Source: Planctomycetaceae bacterium (GTDB lineage Bacteria > Planctomycetota > Planctomycetia > Pirellulales > UBA1268). Taken from it: a stretch of 8,288 nucleotides of DNA. The DNA is taken from positions 1 through 8,288 of the forward strand of contig DONH01000041.1 of NCBI GenBank assembly GCA_003509235.1, read 5' to 3'. This document shows, piece after piece, positions 1 to 7,311 of the stretch. Both the position numbers and the translations under genes were made by a program. How positions within the stretch are numbered: position 1 is the stretch's first letter; each line of letters opens with the position of its first letter. The notes under the pieces were generated by a model, which worked only from the letters and a program-made list of their open reading frames with translations, did not search any database and had not been told where the DNA came from.

Positions 1-1278
1 ATGGTGGCTGCAGGCGTGTACTTGGTCGGACGTTTTTTTCCGGTGCTCACTCCAGATGTCTTGCTAGTCATTGCGTATACCGGAGGTTTCACGCTTTTTA
101 TCGCTGCTACTATCGCTGTAACGGCCACCGACATCAAGCGTGTGCTTGCCTACTCAACAGTGAGTCAACTTGGTTATATGATGCTTGCACTTGGTGTAGG
201 GGGATGGGTGGCGGGACTTTTTCATCTGATAACCCACGCTTTTTTTAAGAGCCTTCTCTTTTTGTGTTCGGGGTCAGTCATTCATGCTTGCCATACAAAT
301 GACATGCGGAAGATGGGCGGTCTTTTGAAAGTAATGCCTTACACAGCATGGACGATGCTTATTGGATGCCTTGCGATTATCGGTGCGGGGGTTCCTTTTG
401 TATTGGGCTTTAGTGGTTACTATTCAAAAGATGCAATTCTCGCCCAAGCACTCCTTTTTTCTAGGATGAATCCCCAGCATTCAGTTCTTTATATAGCTGT
501 TGCAGGCGGGGCGTTTATAACGGCGTTTTATATGTTTCGTCTCTGGTTTATGACGTTTGCAGGATCACCCCGCGATCAGCATGTTTTTGAACACGCTCAT
601 GAGTCGCCTCGAGTTATGACGGCCCCACTCGTTGCTCTTGCTATTTTTGCTGTCGTCGCGGGCTGGGCATTGCCCGGCGGCCTAGGTGTTGAAAGACTGC
701 TGGAGCAATCACGTCCGGCTGGCACTGCAGAGGCCGTTACAACAGCGGGAATCCTTGGGAGCATCACTCTGCCCGCTGAGCATGAAAGCCATGTTGGTGC
801 TATTCACGTCACGGCTACACTGACAGCATTCCTGACGGCACTTGCCGGGGTTCTTCTTGCTGCTGCGATTTATCTGAAACCTTTGGTTTCACCGGTAGCT
901 GTCGCTCATGCGGCCAGACCAATTTATACTTTTTTGGTTCATAGATGGTACGTTGATGAACTCTATAACGTGCTTTTTGTACTACCGACACTTGGATTGG
1001 CACGTTTTATAAGTGCTATTGATACTCAGGTGATCGATCGATTTATAAATTCACTTGCATGGATAGCTCGACAGATTGCGAGCGTAGACGCTTGGTTCGA
1101 CCGAGCGGTTGTTGATGGCATTGTGAATTTAGCTGGCAGAGTTACCTGGAAGGCTGGGCTTAAATTGAAGCGTGTCCAGACAGGTAACCTTCGTCAGTAT
1201 GTGATGTTTATCGTTGTTGGTACTGTCGCAATATTTGTCCTTGCAACACTTTTGTTTCGGACTTCATTTGCTGGTTGA
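1..1278 (+). CDS. nuoL: NADH-quinone oxidoreductase subunit L (C-terminal part, 5' end outside window)
   Basis: This is the distal antiporter-like membrane subunit of respiratory complex I, which helps pump protons across the inner membrane as NADH reduces quinone. The 425 visible residues begin inside the conserved 'HAATMVxAGVYL' region, so the ATG at base 1 is an internal Met and roughly 250-260 N-terminal residues lie outside the window. Visible family marks are TDIKRVLAYST (about 43-53, with K46), FHLITHAFFK (74-83, with H75, H79 and K83, matching the channel His/Lys residues of E. coli NuoL), and GYYSKDAIL (K143, matching the C-terminal channel Lys). After membrane segments near 205-225 and 268-292 comes the WYVDELY motif (about 316-322). 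That motif opens the long amphipathic lateral helix, which ends in a final membrane helix (about 399-419). The C-terminal half is therefore intact. nuoM follows 30 bp downstream in the same operon. Confidence 0.96.
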   Translation: MVAAGVYLVGRFFPVLTPDVLLVIAYTGGFTLFIAATIAVTATDIKRVLAYSTVSQLGYMMLALGVGGWVAGLFHLITHAFFKSLLFLCSGSVIHACHTNDMRKMGGLLKVMPYTAWTMLIGCLAIIGAGVPFVLGFSGYYSKDAILAQALLFSRMNPQHSVLYIAVAGGAFITAFYMFRLWFMTFAGSPRDQHVFEHAHESPRVMTAPLVALAIFAVVAGWALPGGLGVERLLEQSRPAGTAEAVTTAGILGSITLPAEHESHVGAIHVTATLTAFLTALAGVLLAAAIYLKPLVSPVAVAHAARPIYTFLVHRWYVDELYNVLFVLPTLGLARFISAIDTQVIDRFINSLAWIARQIASVDAWFDRAVVDGIVNLAGRVTWKAGLKLKRVQTGNLRQYVMFIVVGTVAIFVLATLLFRTSFAG

Positions 1279-1308
1279 AATTTCCCCCCGCCGTTCATGG
1301 AATAACAC

Positions 1309-3141
1309 ATGGCACCCGCTGAGAATCCCGCCTTTTGGCCGCTTACAGTTATCGTCTTTTTGCCTGCTCTCGTGGCAGCAGGTCTATCGTTGCCGATCAT
1401 CCCCAAGGCTCGTGAAGAGATAATTCGGTGGAGCACACTCGCGACAACCGCTGTCGTCTTCCTGTTGTCCCTGTGGGTTGCCGTTCCCCAGTTTTTTGGT
1501 GCCGTGGGGCCTGGCCAATTTGTCGTTGGACAGGCAGAAATGCAGGGGGTCGTAAAACTGCCTTGGATTGAGTCTTTCGGTATTGAATATCTGTTAGGTA
1601 TTGATGGAATCAGCCTGCCTCTCGTCGTTTTGACGACGTTTATTTCCATGCTGGCCGCTGCAGCAAGTTGGTCCATTAAAAAGCACGTGAAGGCGTACCA
1701 TATTCTGTTTCTTCTGCTCGAGACTGGCATGCTCGGTGTCTTTGTTTCGCTTGACTTCTTCCTGTTCTATGTTTTTTGGGAAGTCATGTTGTTACCGATG
1801 TATTTTCTCATTGGTGTTTGGGGTGGTCCACGGCGTGAGTATGCAGCTATCAAGTTTTTCCTTTACACATTGCTTGGTAGCGTATTGATGCTCATAGCAA
1901 TTCTCATGCTGTATTTTACAAGCGACGTTCGGTTGCTCTCTGATGAGCAACTTATTGCGACACACGTAGTGCAGCCTTCAACGGCGACACAGGAGATAGC
2001 GTCATTACGTTCTGCGGAAAGTGCTGTCCACACGTTCAATCTGATGGCGTTGGCTGCTGTTGGTCAATTGCCGAACTCACCGTTTGCAGCGACAACAGTC
2101 TGGCTGGGAATGAGTCTTGAGACCTGGGCTTTTCTGCTACTGCTCATCGGTTTTGTTATCAAAGTCCCGGTCTTCCCAGTACATACATGGCTGCCTGATG
2201 CACATGTCGAAGCTCCAACGCCAATTTCGATGATCTTGGCCGGAGTCTTATTGAAACTTGGTGGGTATGGAATCCTACGTATTTGTTACCCAATCTGTCC
2301 CGGAGCAGGCCTGTCTTTGGCGTGGCTGGTTTGTGGAGTAGGCGTTGTGTCCATGGTCTACGGAGCCTTTGCTGCTCTCGCTCAAACAGACTTCAAACGC
2401 ATGGTTGCATATAGTTCAGTTAGCCATATGGGTTATGTGATGCTTGGGCTTGGCGTCTGGAGTGCTGTAGCCGGCCAGGAGTATCGTTGGGAGTTCTGGG
2501 CTCAGGGCGTGAATGGGGCCATGTTCCAAATGCTTGCTCACGGAATCAGTTCCGCTGGCATGTTCTTCATGGTGGGAGTGCTTTATGACCGTGTTCATCA
2601 TCGGAACTTGAATGAGTTTGGTGGGATTTTCAGCAAGATGCCCGTGTACAGTGGGTTGGCAATAGTTGTCTTCTTCGCTGGCCTGGGCCTGCCTGGACTC
2701 TGTGGTTTTATCGGAGAAGTTTTAGTAACTCTTTCGAGTTGGAATTACAGTAGGCCGCTTGCAGTCATTTCAGCTTTTACCGTTATTCTTACAGCGGCAT
2801 ACATTTTGTGGGCAATTCAAAAAGTTTATCTTGGGGCCGAGTATCGGGGGCCATATGAAGACGCGCTGAAGCCCATCACTCCGCGTGAATTATCGATTGC
2901 GACACCACTAGTTTTCTTGGCGATTCTCTTTGGCGTCGCGCCGCAGACGCTTTTCCAATACGTGACCCCTTCTGTTAACCAGCAGGTGGAAACTTTGGCT
3001 GAGTGGACACGAGATGTAAATGATGGAGCACGAAAAATGATTGTCGCTGAGGATGATCACGGCGTGCCAGATGGCAATAGTGTTATCACTCGTGCAGAAA
3101 TTGTGAGTAGAGAAATTGCCTCGCGTTGGGCTCAGGACTAA
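1309..3141 (+). CDS. nuoM: NADH-quinone oxidoreductase subunit M
   Basis: This is the middle antiporter-like subunit of complex I, a polytopic inner-membrane protein forming one proton channel. Its 610 residues are clearly more than the roughly 500 of E. coli NuoM. Channel residues seen are E158 in FYVFWEVMLLPMYF (TM5 Glu), K285 in FVIKVPVFPVHTWLPDAH, K316 in GVLLKLGGYG, K363 in TDFKRMVAYSSVSHMGY, and E470 in GFIGE (equivalent to the distal channel Glu). The extra length sits in two places: a hydrophilic insertion at about 205-240 (with further spacing to about 270) before the TM7 Lys, and a charged tail at about 560-610. The ATG lies 30 bp after the nuoL stop. The upstream region has no strong Shine-Dalgarno, which suggests coupling to nuoL or weak initiation. 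There is no in-frame alternative start nearby with a better site. Confidence 0.96.
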   Translation: MAPAENPAFWPLTVIVFLPALVAAGLSLPIIPKAREEIIRWSTLATTAVVFLLSLWVAVPQFFGAVGPGQFVVGQAEMQGVVKLPWIESFGIEYLLGIDGISLPLVVLTTFISMLAAAASWSIKKHVKAYHILFLLLETGMLGVFVSLDFFLFYVFWEVMLLPMYFLIGVWGGPRREYAAIKFFLYTLLGSVLMLIAILMLYFTSDVRLLSDEQLIATHVVQPSTATQEIASLRSAESAVHTFNLMALAAVGQLPNSPFAATTVWLGMSLETWAFLLLLIGFVIKVPVFPVHTWLPDAHVEAPTPISMILAGVLLKLGGYGILRICYPICPGAGLSLAWLVCGVGVVSMVYGAFAALAQTDFKRMVAYSSVSHMGYVMLGLGVWSAVAGQEYRWEFWAQGVNGAMFQMLAHGISSAGMFFMVGVLYDRVHHRNLNEFGGIFSKMPVYSGLAIVVFFAGLGLPGLCGFIGEVLVTLSSWNYSRPLAVISAFTVILTAAYILWAIQKVYLGAEYRGPYEDALKPITPRELSIATPLVFLAILFGVAPQTLFQYVTPSVNQQVETLAEWTRDVNDGARKMIVAEDDHGVPDGNSVITRAEIVSREIASRWAQD

Positions 3142-3170
3142 TCCATACATCTGGGAACTGCGTTGAAGGA

Positions 3171-3175
3171 AAGGA
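3171..3175 (+). promoter_or_regulatory. Ribosome binding site deciding the nuoN start
   Basis: AAGGA lies 7 bases before the GTG at 3183 and follows another AAGGA at 3166-3170. The open frame extends upstream to a TTG at 3126 inside nuoM, but that start has no such site and would add 19 residues unlike NuoN. The GTG at 3183 is therefore preferred. Confidence 0.75.
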
Positions 3176-3182
3176 ACTTTTG

Positions 3183-4841
3183 GTGACTCCCGAGTTGAAT
3201 GTCGGCACACTGCTGAACGAACTTTTTATTGACACTGTTCGTGTCTCATTACCCCTTTTCCGACCCGAACTTTGTTTGGTGGCAACAATTGTTTTGTTGT
3301 TAATGTGCAGAATGCTTCCTCTTTTGAGGCATCTTGATTCTGGTGGGATTGCTTTGGGTGGGGTGTGTTTTGCAGCCTGGTACGCGTATGTCGATTTTCT
3401 CAGCATAGGTAGCCAAATGGGTGATCCTCTGCTTTCAGCAGATGCAGTGAGAAACGAATTATTTGGTGGGTTGCTTGTATTTGATTCATTCACAGCATTT
3501 CTTCGACTCGTGCTGGCAGGTTTTTTAGTCCTCTACGCTGTACTCACAAAATTATCGGGAATTCCTGACCGTGAGGATGGAGCTGACTTCTATTCACTTG
3601 TGCTGGGAAGTTCTCTCGGAATGTGCCTCATGGTGTCAGCCAATAATCTGGTAATGGTCTTCATGGCAATTGAAATGGCGAGTGTCCCGTCATACGTGCT
3701 CGCCGGCATGCTCAAAGGAAGGCCGGCAAGTTCTGAGGCTGCCCTCAAGTACGCCATTTACGGTGCTGGGACAGCTGGGGTTATGCTCTACGGAATTAGT
3801 CTGATTTCTGGAGTGTTGGGAACACTTGCTTTGCCGGATTTGTCCTTCGAGATTTCCCGTGTTCTGGCAGTTGGTGGGACGAGCGGGAGCACGATGGTAC
3901 TTTGTTTGGGAGGGCTTATGCTTTCTGTTGGTTTGGCGTTCAAGCTTTCTGCAGTCCCGTTTCATTTTTGGTGCCCAGATGTCTTTGAAGGTGCAGCGGC
4001 CGAAGTCGGTGCTTTTCTTTCTGTGGCGAGTAAGGCTGCTGCCATAGCACTGCTAGTTCGGGTGGCTTTCGCCTTTTCTGCTCCCGTAGGTGATACTGCT
4101 CTGGGCATGTCGGCAAGTGCCGTTGCAGGTAGCGATGTGAGGCATTTTGTTGTCTATGTGATTGGTCTCTTTGCTGCTATTACTTGCACATTTGGCAATT
4201 TAGCGGCGTATGGGCAGACAAACATGAAGCGATTGTTGGCATATTCAACCATTGCTCACGCAGGCTATATCATGATGGCTGTTGCTGCTGCAGTGGCTAT
4301 GGTGGCTATTTCTGTGGACGGAGCACGCGATGCAGTGTCAGCCGTTGCGTTTTATCTTGCCACCTATCTTTTCATGAACCTCGGTGCATTTGGCATTGTT
4401 GCTCTCCTTCGGAATCGCTTGAAAAGCGAAGAGATTGCATCGTATGCCGGATTGATACATGGAAGCCCTGGAATTGTGGTTGCCATGGCAGTGGTTCTTG
4501 TGAGCCTCGTTGGCCTTCCACCTCTGGCTGGATTTGTTGCAAAGTTTCTTGTGTTCTCTTCGCTTGTTGATGCAATCACAGCAGGCGCGGAAAGTCCTTT
4601 GATGTTAAGCCTGTTGGTTGTTGGTGGATTTAATACGGTTATAAGCCTCTTTTATTACCTACGAGTACTGAAGGTGATGACCTTTGACCCGGTTCCGGAA
4701 GATCGTGTGTCAGAACCGTTTCCGTTTGTTTCAATTTCGGGGGCAATGATTACTGGCCTCGTTCTGCCTGTTTTGGTATTCGGTGTTTTTTGGTCCGGCC
4801 TCTATGCAGCTGCCCATTTAGCAGGCGTCATTGCTTCGTGA
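3183..4841 (+). CDS. nuoN: NADH-quinone oxidoreductase subunit N
   Basis: This is the third antiporter-like subunit of complex I, next to the small NuoA/J/K subunits in the membrane arm. From the GTG start it has 552 residues, somewhat longer than E. coli NuoN (485). Residue numbers here count from that GTG. Channel residues visible are E164 (AIEMASVPSYVLAG), K189 (AALKYAIYGAG), K254 (GLAFKLSAVPFHFWCPDVFEG), K284 (SVASKAAA) and K454 (GFVAKF). The conserved TNMKRLLAYSTIAHAGY block is at about 346-362. Hydrophobic segments run throughout and there is no cleavable signal peptide. After PDVFEG, the Pro-containing APxPV seen in E. coli-type NuoN is replaced by AAAEV, which puts a Glu (E274) near the channel loop. 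The gene starts 41 bp after nuoM and ends the recognisable nuo cluster. Confidence 0.95.
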   Translation: MTPELNVGTLLNELFIDTVRVSLPLFRPELCLVATIVLLLMCRMLPLLRHLDSGGIALGGVCFAAWYAYVDFLSIGSQMGDPLLSADAVRNELFGGLLVFDSFTAFLRLVLAGFLVLYAVLTKLSGIPDREDGADFYSLVLGSSLGMCLMVSANNLVMVFMAIEMASVPSYVLAGMLKGRPASSEAALKYAIYGAGTAGVMLYGISLISGVLGTLALPDLSFEISRVLAVGGTSGSTMVLCLGGLMLSVGLAFKLSAVPFHFWCPDVFEGAAAEVGAFLSVASKAAAIALLVRVAFAFSAPVGDTALGMSASAVAGSDVRHFVVYVIGLFAAITCTFGNLAAYGQTNMKRLLAYSTIAHAGYIMMAVAAAVAMVAISVDGARDAVSAVAFYLATYLFMNLGAFGIVALLRNRLKSEEIASYAGLIHGSPGIVVAMAVVLVSLVGLPPLAGFVAKFLVFSSLVDAITAGAESPLMLSLLVVGGFNTVISLFYYLRVLKVMTFDPVPEDRVSEPFPFVSISGAMITGLVLPVLVFGVFWSGLYAAAHLAGVIAS

Positions 4842-4864
4842 AAATGTCTAGTAACATGTCAGGT

Positions 4865-4881
4865 TAAAACCGGTGGTTTTA
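4865..4881 (+). repeat. Short inverted repeat after nuoN
   Basis: TAAAACC, a three-base spacer GGT, and GGTTTTA form a perfect 7-bp inverted repeat 23 bp after the nuoN stop. As RNA it could be a small A/U-rich hairpin whose 3' arm holds the U run. This could slow or partly stop polymerase, or mark the end of the nuo message. The stem is too weak and the loop too tight to call it a proper terminator. The next gene's AGGA ribosome binding sequence overlaps its end. Confidence 0.3.
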
Positions 4882-4895
4882 GGAATTCCAGTACT

Positions 4896-5375
4896 ATGAC
4901 TTCAAAGCAAAACGAGGAAGTGGTTCTTAGTCGCCTTGTACGACTTTTTCGCCAGTCCCCCTTGATGTATCTTTCTGATTCAAATGTCTGGACATACCGA
5001 GGTGATGAATCACTTAAACTCACATTAGTGGATGTGGTTTCAGACCATCAAAATTTTGTTGATCGAGCTGAAACAATTCTCGTGGCTGAACAACTCGAAC
5101 TACCTCAAAGCTTTTTCCCTCTGGCATTCACAGGTTGGCATGATGTTAATCTTGCGTTCTTACTTCCAACACTAATTGCTGATCTGGAGAAGCGAGAAAA
5201 AACACTCCAAAGTCTACGCGATCAGGCAGACGGGATTGTTGGCCAAAGAGAGAGTGGTGCTGATAAGACCGCTGAGCTTGTTCGAGAGGCAATTTCAGCA
5301 GTCGAGGGGCATCTCGATATGCTTCGTCAGCAAGAAAAAAGACTTAAAAGCAACGTGGCAACATCTGCTCCGTAA
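4896..5375 (+). CDS. Conserved-looking soluble helical protein of unknown function
   Basis: I do not recognise a named family for this 159-residue protein. It has no signal peptide and no membrane segment. The composition suggests an all-helical protein in several segments: about 6-22, 40-66 (with the D50-H51 pair), 82-112 (W81-H82-D83 at its start, then a charged helix), and 120-152 (a heptad-like Leu/Glu/Lys pattern suggesting a coiled coil). The spaced acidic and His residues (H51, E59, H82, E101, E131, H139) resemble a helical bundle of ferritin-like shape, but this is only an impression and no metal site is demonstrated. ATG 4896 is chosen because AGGA (4881-4884) lies at a usable distance upstream. 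It sits 54 bp after nuoN and 70 bp before tatD on the same strand, so it may be co-transcribed with complex I genes. Coding quality resembles its neighbours, so it is probably a real gene. Confidence 0.75.
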   Translation: MTSKQNEEVVLSRLVRLFRQSPLMYLSDSNVWTYRGDESLKLTLVDVVSDHQNFVDRAETILVAEQLELPQSFFPLAFTGWHDVNLAFLLPTLIADLEKREKTLQSLRDQADGIVGQRESGADKTAELVREAISAVEGHLDMLRQQEKRLKSNVATSAP

Positions 5376-5445
5376 TTCAGGCAATCGAATCATTCCTTGT
5401 TGTTCCTGCTAGTTCCTACTCATATGGTAAAAGGCTACCTTCTCT

Positions 5446-6237
5446 GTGGCACCTATAGAATACTTTGATAGCCATTGTCACCTCGACCCAATGCGTTATG
5501 GAGGGGATACAAAGGACGTCCTTCAGCGTGCTCGTGCAGCAGGCGTTTCGCGTATGGCTGTTATCGGCACACGCGCGGCGGATAGCGAGGCAGCTGTTCA
5601 ATTAAGCGAGAATGAAGAAGGGGTTTTTTGCGCAGTAGGTATTCACCCGAACGATGTTGATGATGTTGATGAGAAAGAGTGGGGCCGTATTGAGAAACTT
5701 GTAGGATCAGGAAAAGTTTCTGCAATTGGTGAAACAGGCTTAGATTGGTTTCGTACAGTCGCCTCCAAAGAAAATCAGCAACTGTTTTTTGATCGTCATA
5801 TTGATTTGTCACAAGCAACAGAGCTGCCACTTGTTATTCATACTCGCAACAGTATTCGCGATGTGCTCGATACGCTTGCAAAAGCGACTCAACACAAGCC
5901 AATGACTGGTGTGTTGCATGCCTTTTCGGGGACTTCCGAGGAAGCAGCTGAGGCCCTTGAGCTTGGGTTCTACATAGGTTTTGCAGGAATGGTGACATTT
6001 CGGTCAGCTGAGTCGCTGCGGGAAGTAGCCCAAACGGTTCCGCTCGATCGTTTGCTTGTTGAGACAGACAGTCCGTTTTTGTCTCCTGAACCGTTACGAG
6101 GAAGACGAAATGAGCCGTCGCATGTCGTGCATACAGCTCGATGTTTAGCAAATATTCGTGGAGAGACAATTGAGTCTCTTGCTGCTGCAACCACGGAAAA
6201 TGCCTGCCTGCTGTTTCGGGCAAATGGTTCAGAGTAG
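5446..6237 (+). CDS. tatD: TatD-family metal-dependent hydrolase (DNase)
   Basis: TatD-type proteins are cytoplasmic TIM-barrel hydrolases of the amidohydrolase superfamily. Characterised members act as 3'-5' DNases, so a DNA repair or nucleic-acid turnover role is likely. All expected metal ligands are visible in the 263 residues: H10 and H12 in DSHCHLD, E96 in AIGETGLDW, H132 in LVIHTRN, H158 in LHAFSG, and D208 in LVETDSPFL. The GIHPND motif (about 65-70) is also present, and the length is typical. The start is a GTG preceded by AAAAGG (5429-5434) 11 bases upstream. The ATG at 5424 is out of frame, so GTG 5446 is the best choice. It lies between the unknown helical protein and a thioredoxin-fold gene on the same strand. 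Which TatD paralogue (TatD, YcfH or YjjV type) it represents cannot be settled here; the compact form resembles the YcfH group. Confidence 0.93.
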   Translation: MAPIEYFDSHCHLDPMRYGGDTKDVLQRARAAGVSRMAVIGTRAADSEAAVQLSENEEGVFCAVGIHPNDVDDVDEKEWGRIEKLVGSGKVSAIGETGLDWFRTVASKENQQLFFDRHIDLSQATELPLVIHTRNSIRDVLDTLAKATQHKPMTGVLHAFSGTSEEAAEALELGFYIGFAGMVTFRSAESLREVAQTVPLDRLLVETDSPFLSPEPLRGRRNEPSHVVHTARCLANIRGETIESLAAATTENACLLFRANGSE

Positions 6238-6279
6238 ATTGTTTATTGTTTTTTGAGACACGTTTAAAAGGAAAAGAAA

Positions 6280-6864
6280 ATGGTTCGCACTCCGAGCACG
6301 ATGCTTCCTCTTGGGACAGAGGCCGAGGATTTTTCACTGACAAATATTGACGGACGAACACTTTCTTTTGCAGACGTTGCCGGGGAGCGAGGGACGGTCT
6401 TGATGTTTATTTGTAACCATTGTCCATTCGTAAAACATGTGGCAAATGAGTTGGCTGCGATCGGTTATGAGTACATGCCGAAAGGTGTCGGCATGGTTGC
6501 TATAAATTCGAATGATGTTGCTGCACACCCTGCCGACTCTCCAGAACAAATGATTCATGAAAGTGAGCAGCGGGGCTATTCGTTTCCTTATTTGTTTGAC
6601 GAAACGCAAGAGGTTGCAAAGGCATATGGTGCAGCCTGCACACCGGACTTCTATCTTTTTGATGGGAACCACAAATTGGTGTACCGAGGCCAGCTTGATG
6701 GAAGTCGTCCTGATAGCGGAGTGCCCGTGACGGGTGAGGATCTTCGAAAGGCTATAGATGCCTTGCTTGAGTCTCGGCCACTTCCCCAGCCACAGCATCC
6801 AAGCATAGGCTGTAATATTAAATGGCGACCTGGTAATGAGCCTCAGTATTTCTTGAACCCGTAG
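6280..6864 (+). CDS. Thioredoxin-fold protein, peroxiredoxin-like (AhpC/TSA-related)
   Basis: This 194-residue protein has the AhpC/TSA thioredoxin fold: an N-terminal 'LGTEAEDFSL...DGRTLSF' strand region (about 11-30), the redox motif ICNHCPFVKH (C45, C48), and YGAACTPDFYLFD (C120, with cis-Pro P122). It ends in the SIGCNIKWRPGNEP motif (C178) typical of this uncharacterised peroxiredoxin-like group. It lacks the PxxxTxxC motif of classical peroxiredoxins and has CxxC instead, so thiol-disulfide exchange is more likely than a standard peroxidase reaction. No signal peptide is seen, so it is probably cytoplasmic. AAAGG (6267-6270 and following A) 8-9 bases before the ATG is a good ribosome binding site. 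It starts 42 bp after tatD and may share its message. Its real substrate is unknown. Confidence 0.9.
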   Translation: MVRTPSTMLPLGTEAEDFSLTNIDGRTLSFADVAGERGTVLMFICNHCPFVKHVANELAAIGYEYMPKGVGMVAINSNDVAAHPADSPEQMIHESEQRGYSFPYLFDETQEVAKAYGAACTPDFYLFDGNHKLVYRGQLDGSRPDSGVPVTGEDLRKAIDALLESRPLPQPQHPSIGCNIKWRPGNEPQYFLNP

Positions 6865-7023
6865 CCGTTTTGCCAGATACAAACCGGTAAGACGGTAAGT
6901 GGGGTCTGTAGACTCGCCCGTATGTTTTTAGGAGCATCGGTGCGAGCGAAGGCGAGCACTATTGGGAAACTCAGCCTTTTGGCTTCTTGGGAACAGATGG
7001 CCGGGTGAAATCTTGGTGAGCGT

Positions 7024-7251
7024 TCACTTCGACGTGAGTCCGCCGATGTCCCGTATTTCTGCAGGTTCGAGACTGGCAGCTCGTATGTTCTCACGCTGAA
7101 TGGCTTCATAGACTTCCTGGCGATGCACAGGAATTTCAGAAGGTGCATTGATGCCTAGCCGTACTTTGTCTCCTCGGATATCTACGATCGTCACAACAAT
7201 ATTGTCGCCGATCATTATGCTTTCATCACGTTGTCTAGAGAGTACGAGCAT
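7024..7251 (-). CDS. csrA: Carbon storage regulator CsrA (RNA-binding translational regulator)
   Basis: CsrA is a small dimeric protein that binds GGA motifs in mRNA leaders, usually blocking ribosome access. It often controls flagellin synthesis and central metabolism. The 75 residues open with [16 protein letters not shown] and continue with [11 protein letters not shown] and [15 protein letters not shown]. They include L4, R6 and R44, residues known to contact RNA in the family. The protein is longer than E. coli CsrA (61) and close to Bacillus CsrA (74). The extra C-terminal stretch (about 56-75) is the region that FliW grips in FliW-controlled CsrA proteins. fliW lies 60 bp upstream on the same strand, so the two form an operon. 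The ATG is preceded by GGAAGGAA at 7-8 bases, and those GGA triplets are themselves candidate CsrA sites. Confidence 0.96.
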   Translation of the reverse strand: MLVLSRQRDESIMIGDNIVVTIVDIRGDKVRLGINAPSEIPVHRQEVYEAIQRENIRAASLEPAEIRDIGGLTSK

Positions 7252-7311
7252 CGTTGGTTCCTTCCTGATGTATTTTTAAACTGGTGTTCCAAGCTTCCAG
7301 CTACCATCGAA
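7252..7311 (-). promoter_or_regulatory. fliW-csrA spacer with csrA ribosome binding site and four GGA motifs
   Basis: Read on the minus strand, this 60-nt spacer contains GGA at 7298-7296, 7290-7288, 7265-7263 and 7261-7259. The last two form GGAAGGAA, the csrA Shine-Dalgarno, and the final one is AAGGA (ANGGA). The first GGA sits between two AGCT copies and could be the loop of a tiny hairpin. GGA is the core of CsrA binding sites, so this spacer is a candidate for csrA self-repression. No convincing promoter or terminator is visible between the genes. Confidence 0.5.

Noticed and set aside
1194..1730. 178-residue minus-strand open frame across the nuoL-nuoM junction
   Set aside because: It lies antisense to two well-supported nuo genes and has low-complexity, non-family-like content.
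3126..3182. TTG start for nuoN inside nuoM, giving 19 extra residues
   Set aside because: The added residues are unlike NuoN, and there is no suitable ribosome binding site; GTG 3183 has AAGGA at 7 bases.
5393..5417. TTCCT three times at exact 10-base steps between the unknown gene and tatD
   Set aside because: Only five bases repeat, the intervening bases differ, and there is no link to a promoter or structure; chance is a fair explanation.
6239..6268. TTGTTT and TTTAAA spaced 18 bases before the thioredoxin-fold gene, resembling a promoter
   Set aside because: A start from it would fall on the ribosome binding site, and the region is simply A/T rich, so the match is weak.
6865..7023. Convergent gap between the thioredoxin-fold gene and csrA, expected to hold terminators
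   Set aside because: Only 4-bp stems (for example AGCC-TTTT-GGCT near 6974-6985), a GCGAGC direct repeat and a distant CTCGCC/GGCGAG pair are visible. None has a clear T run, so no terminator is called.
6843..7148. 101-residue minus-strand open frame overlapping csrA and the thioredoxin-fold gene end
   Set aside because: It runs through the real csrA in another frame and shows no protein-family signal; it is a shadow frame.
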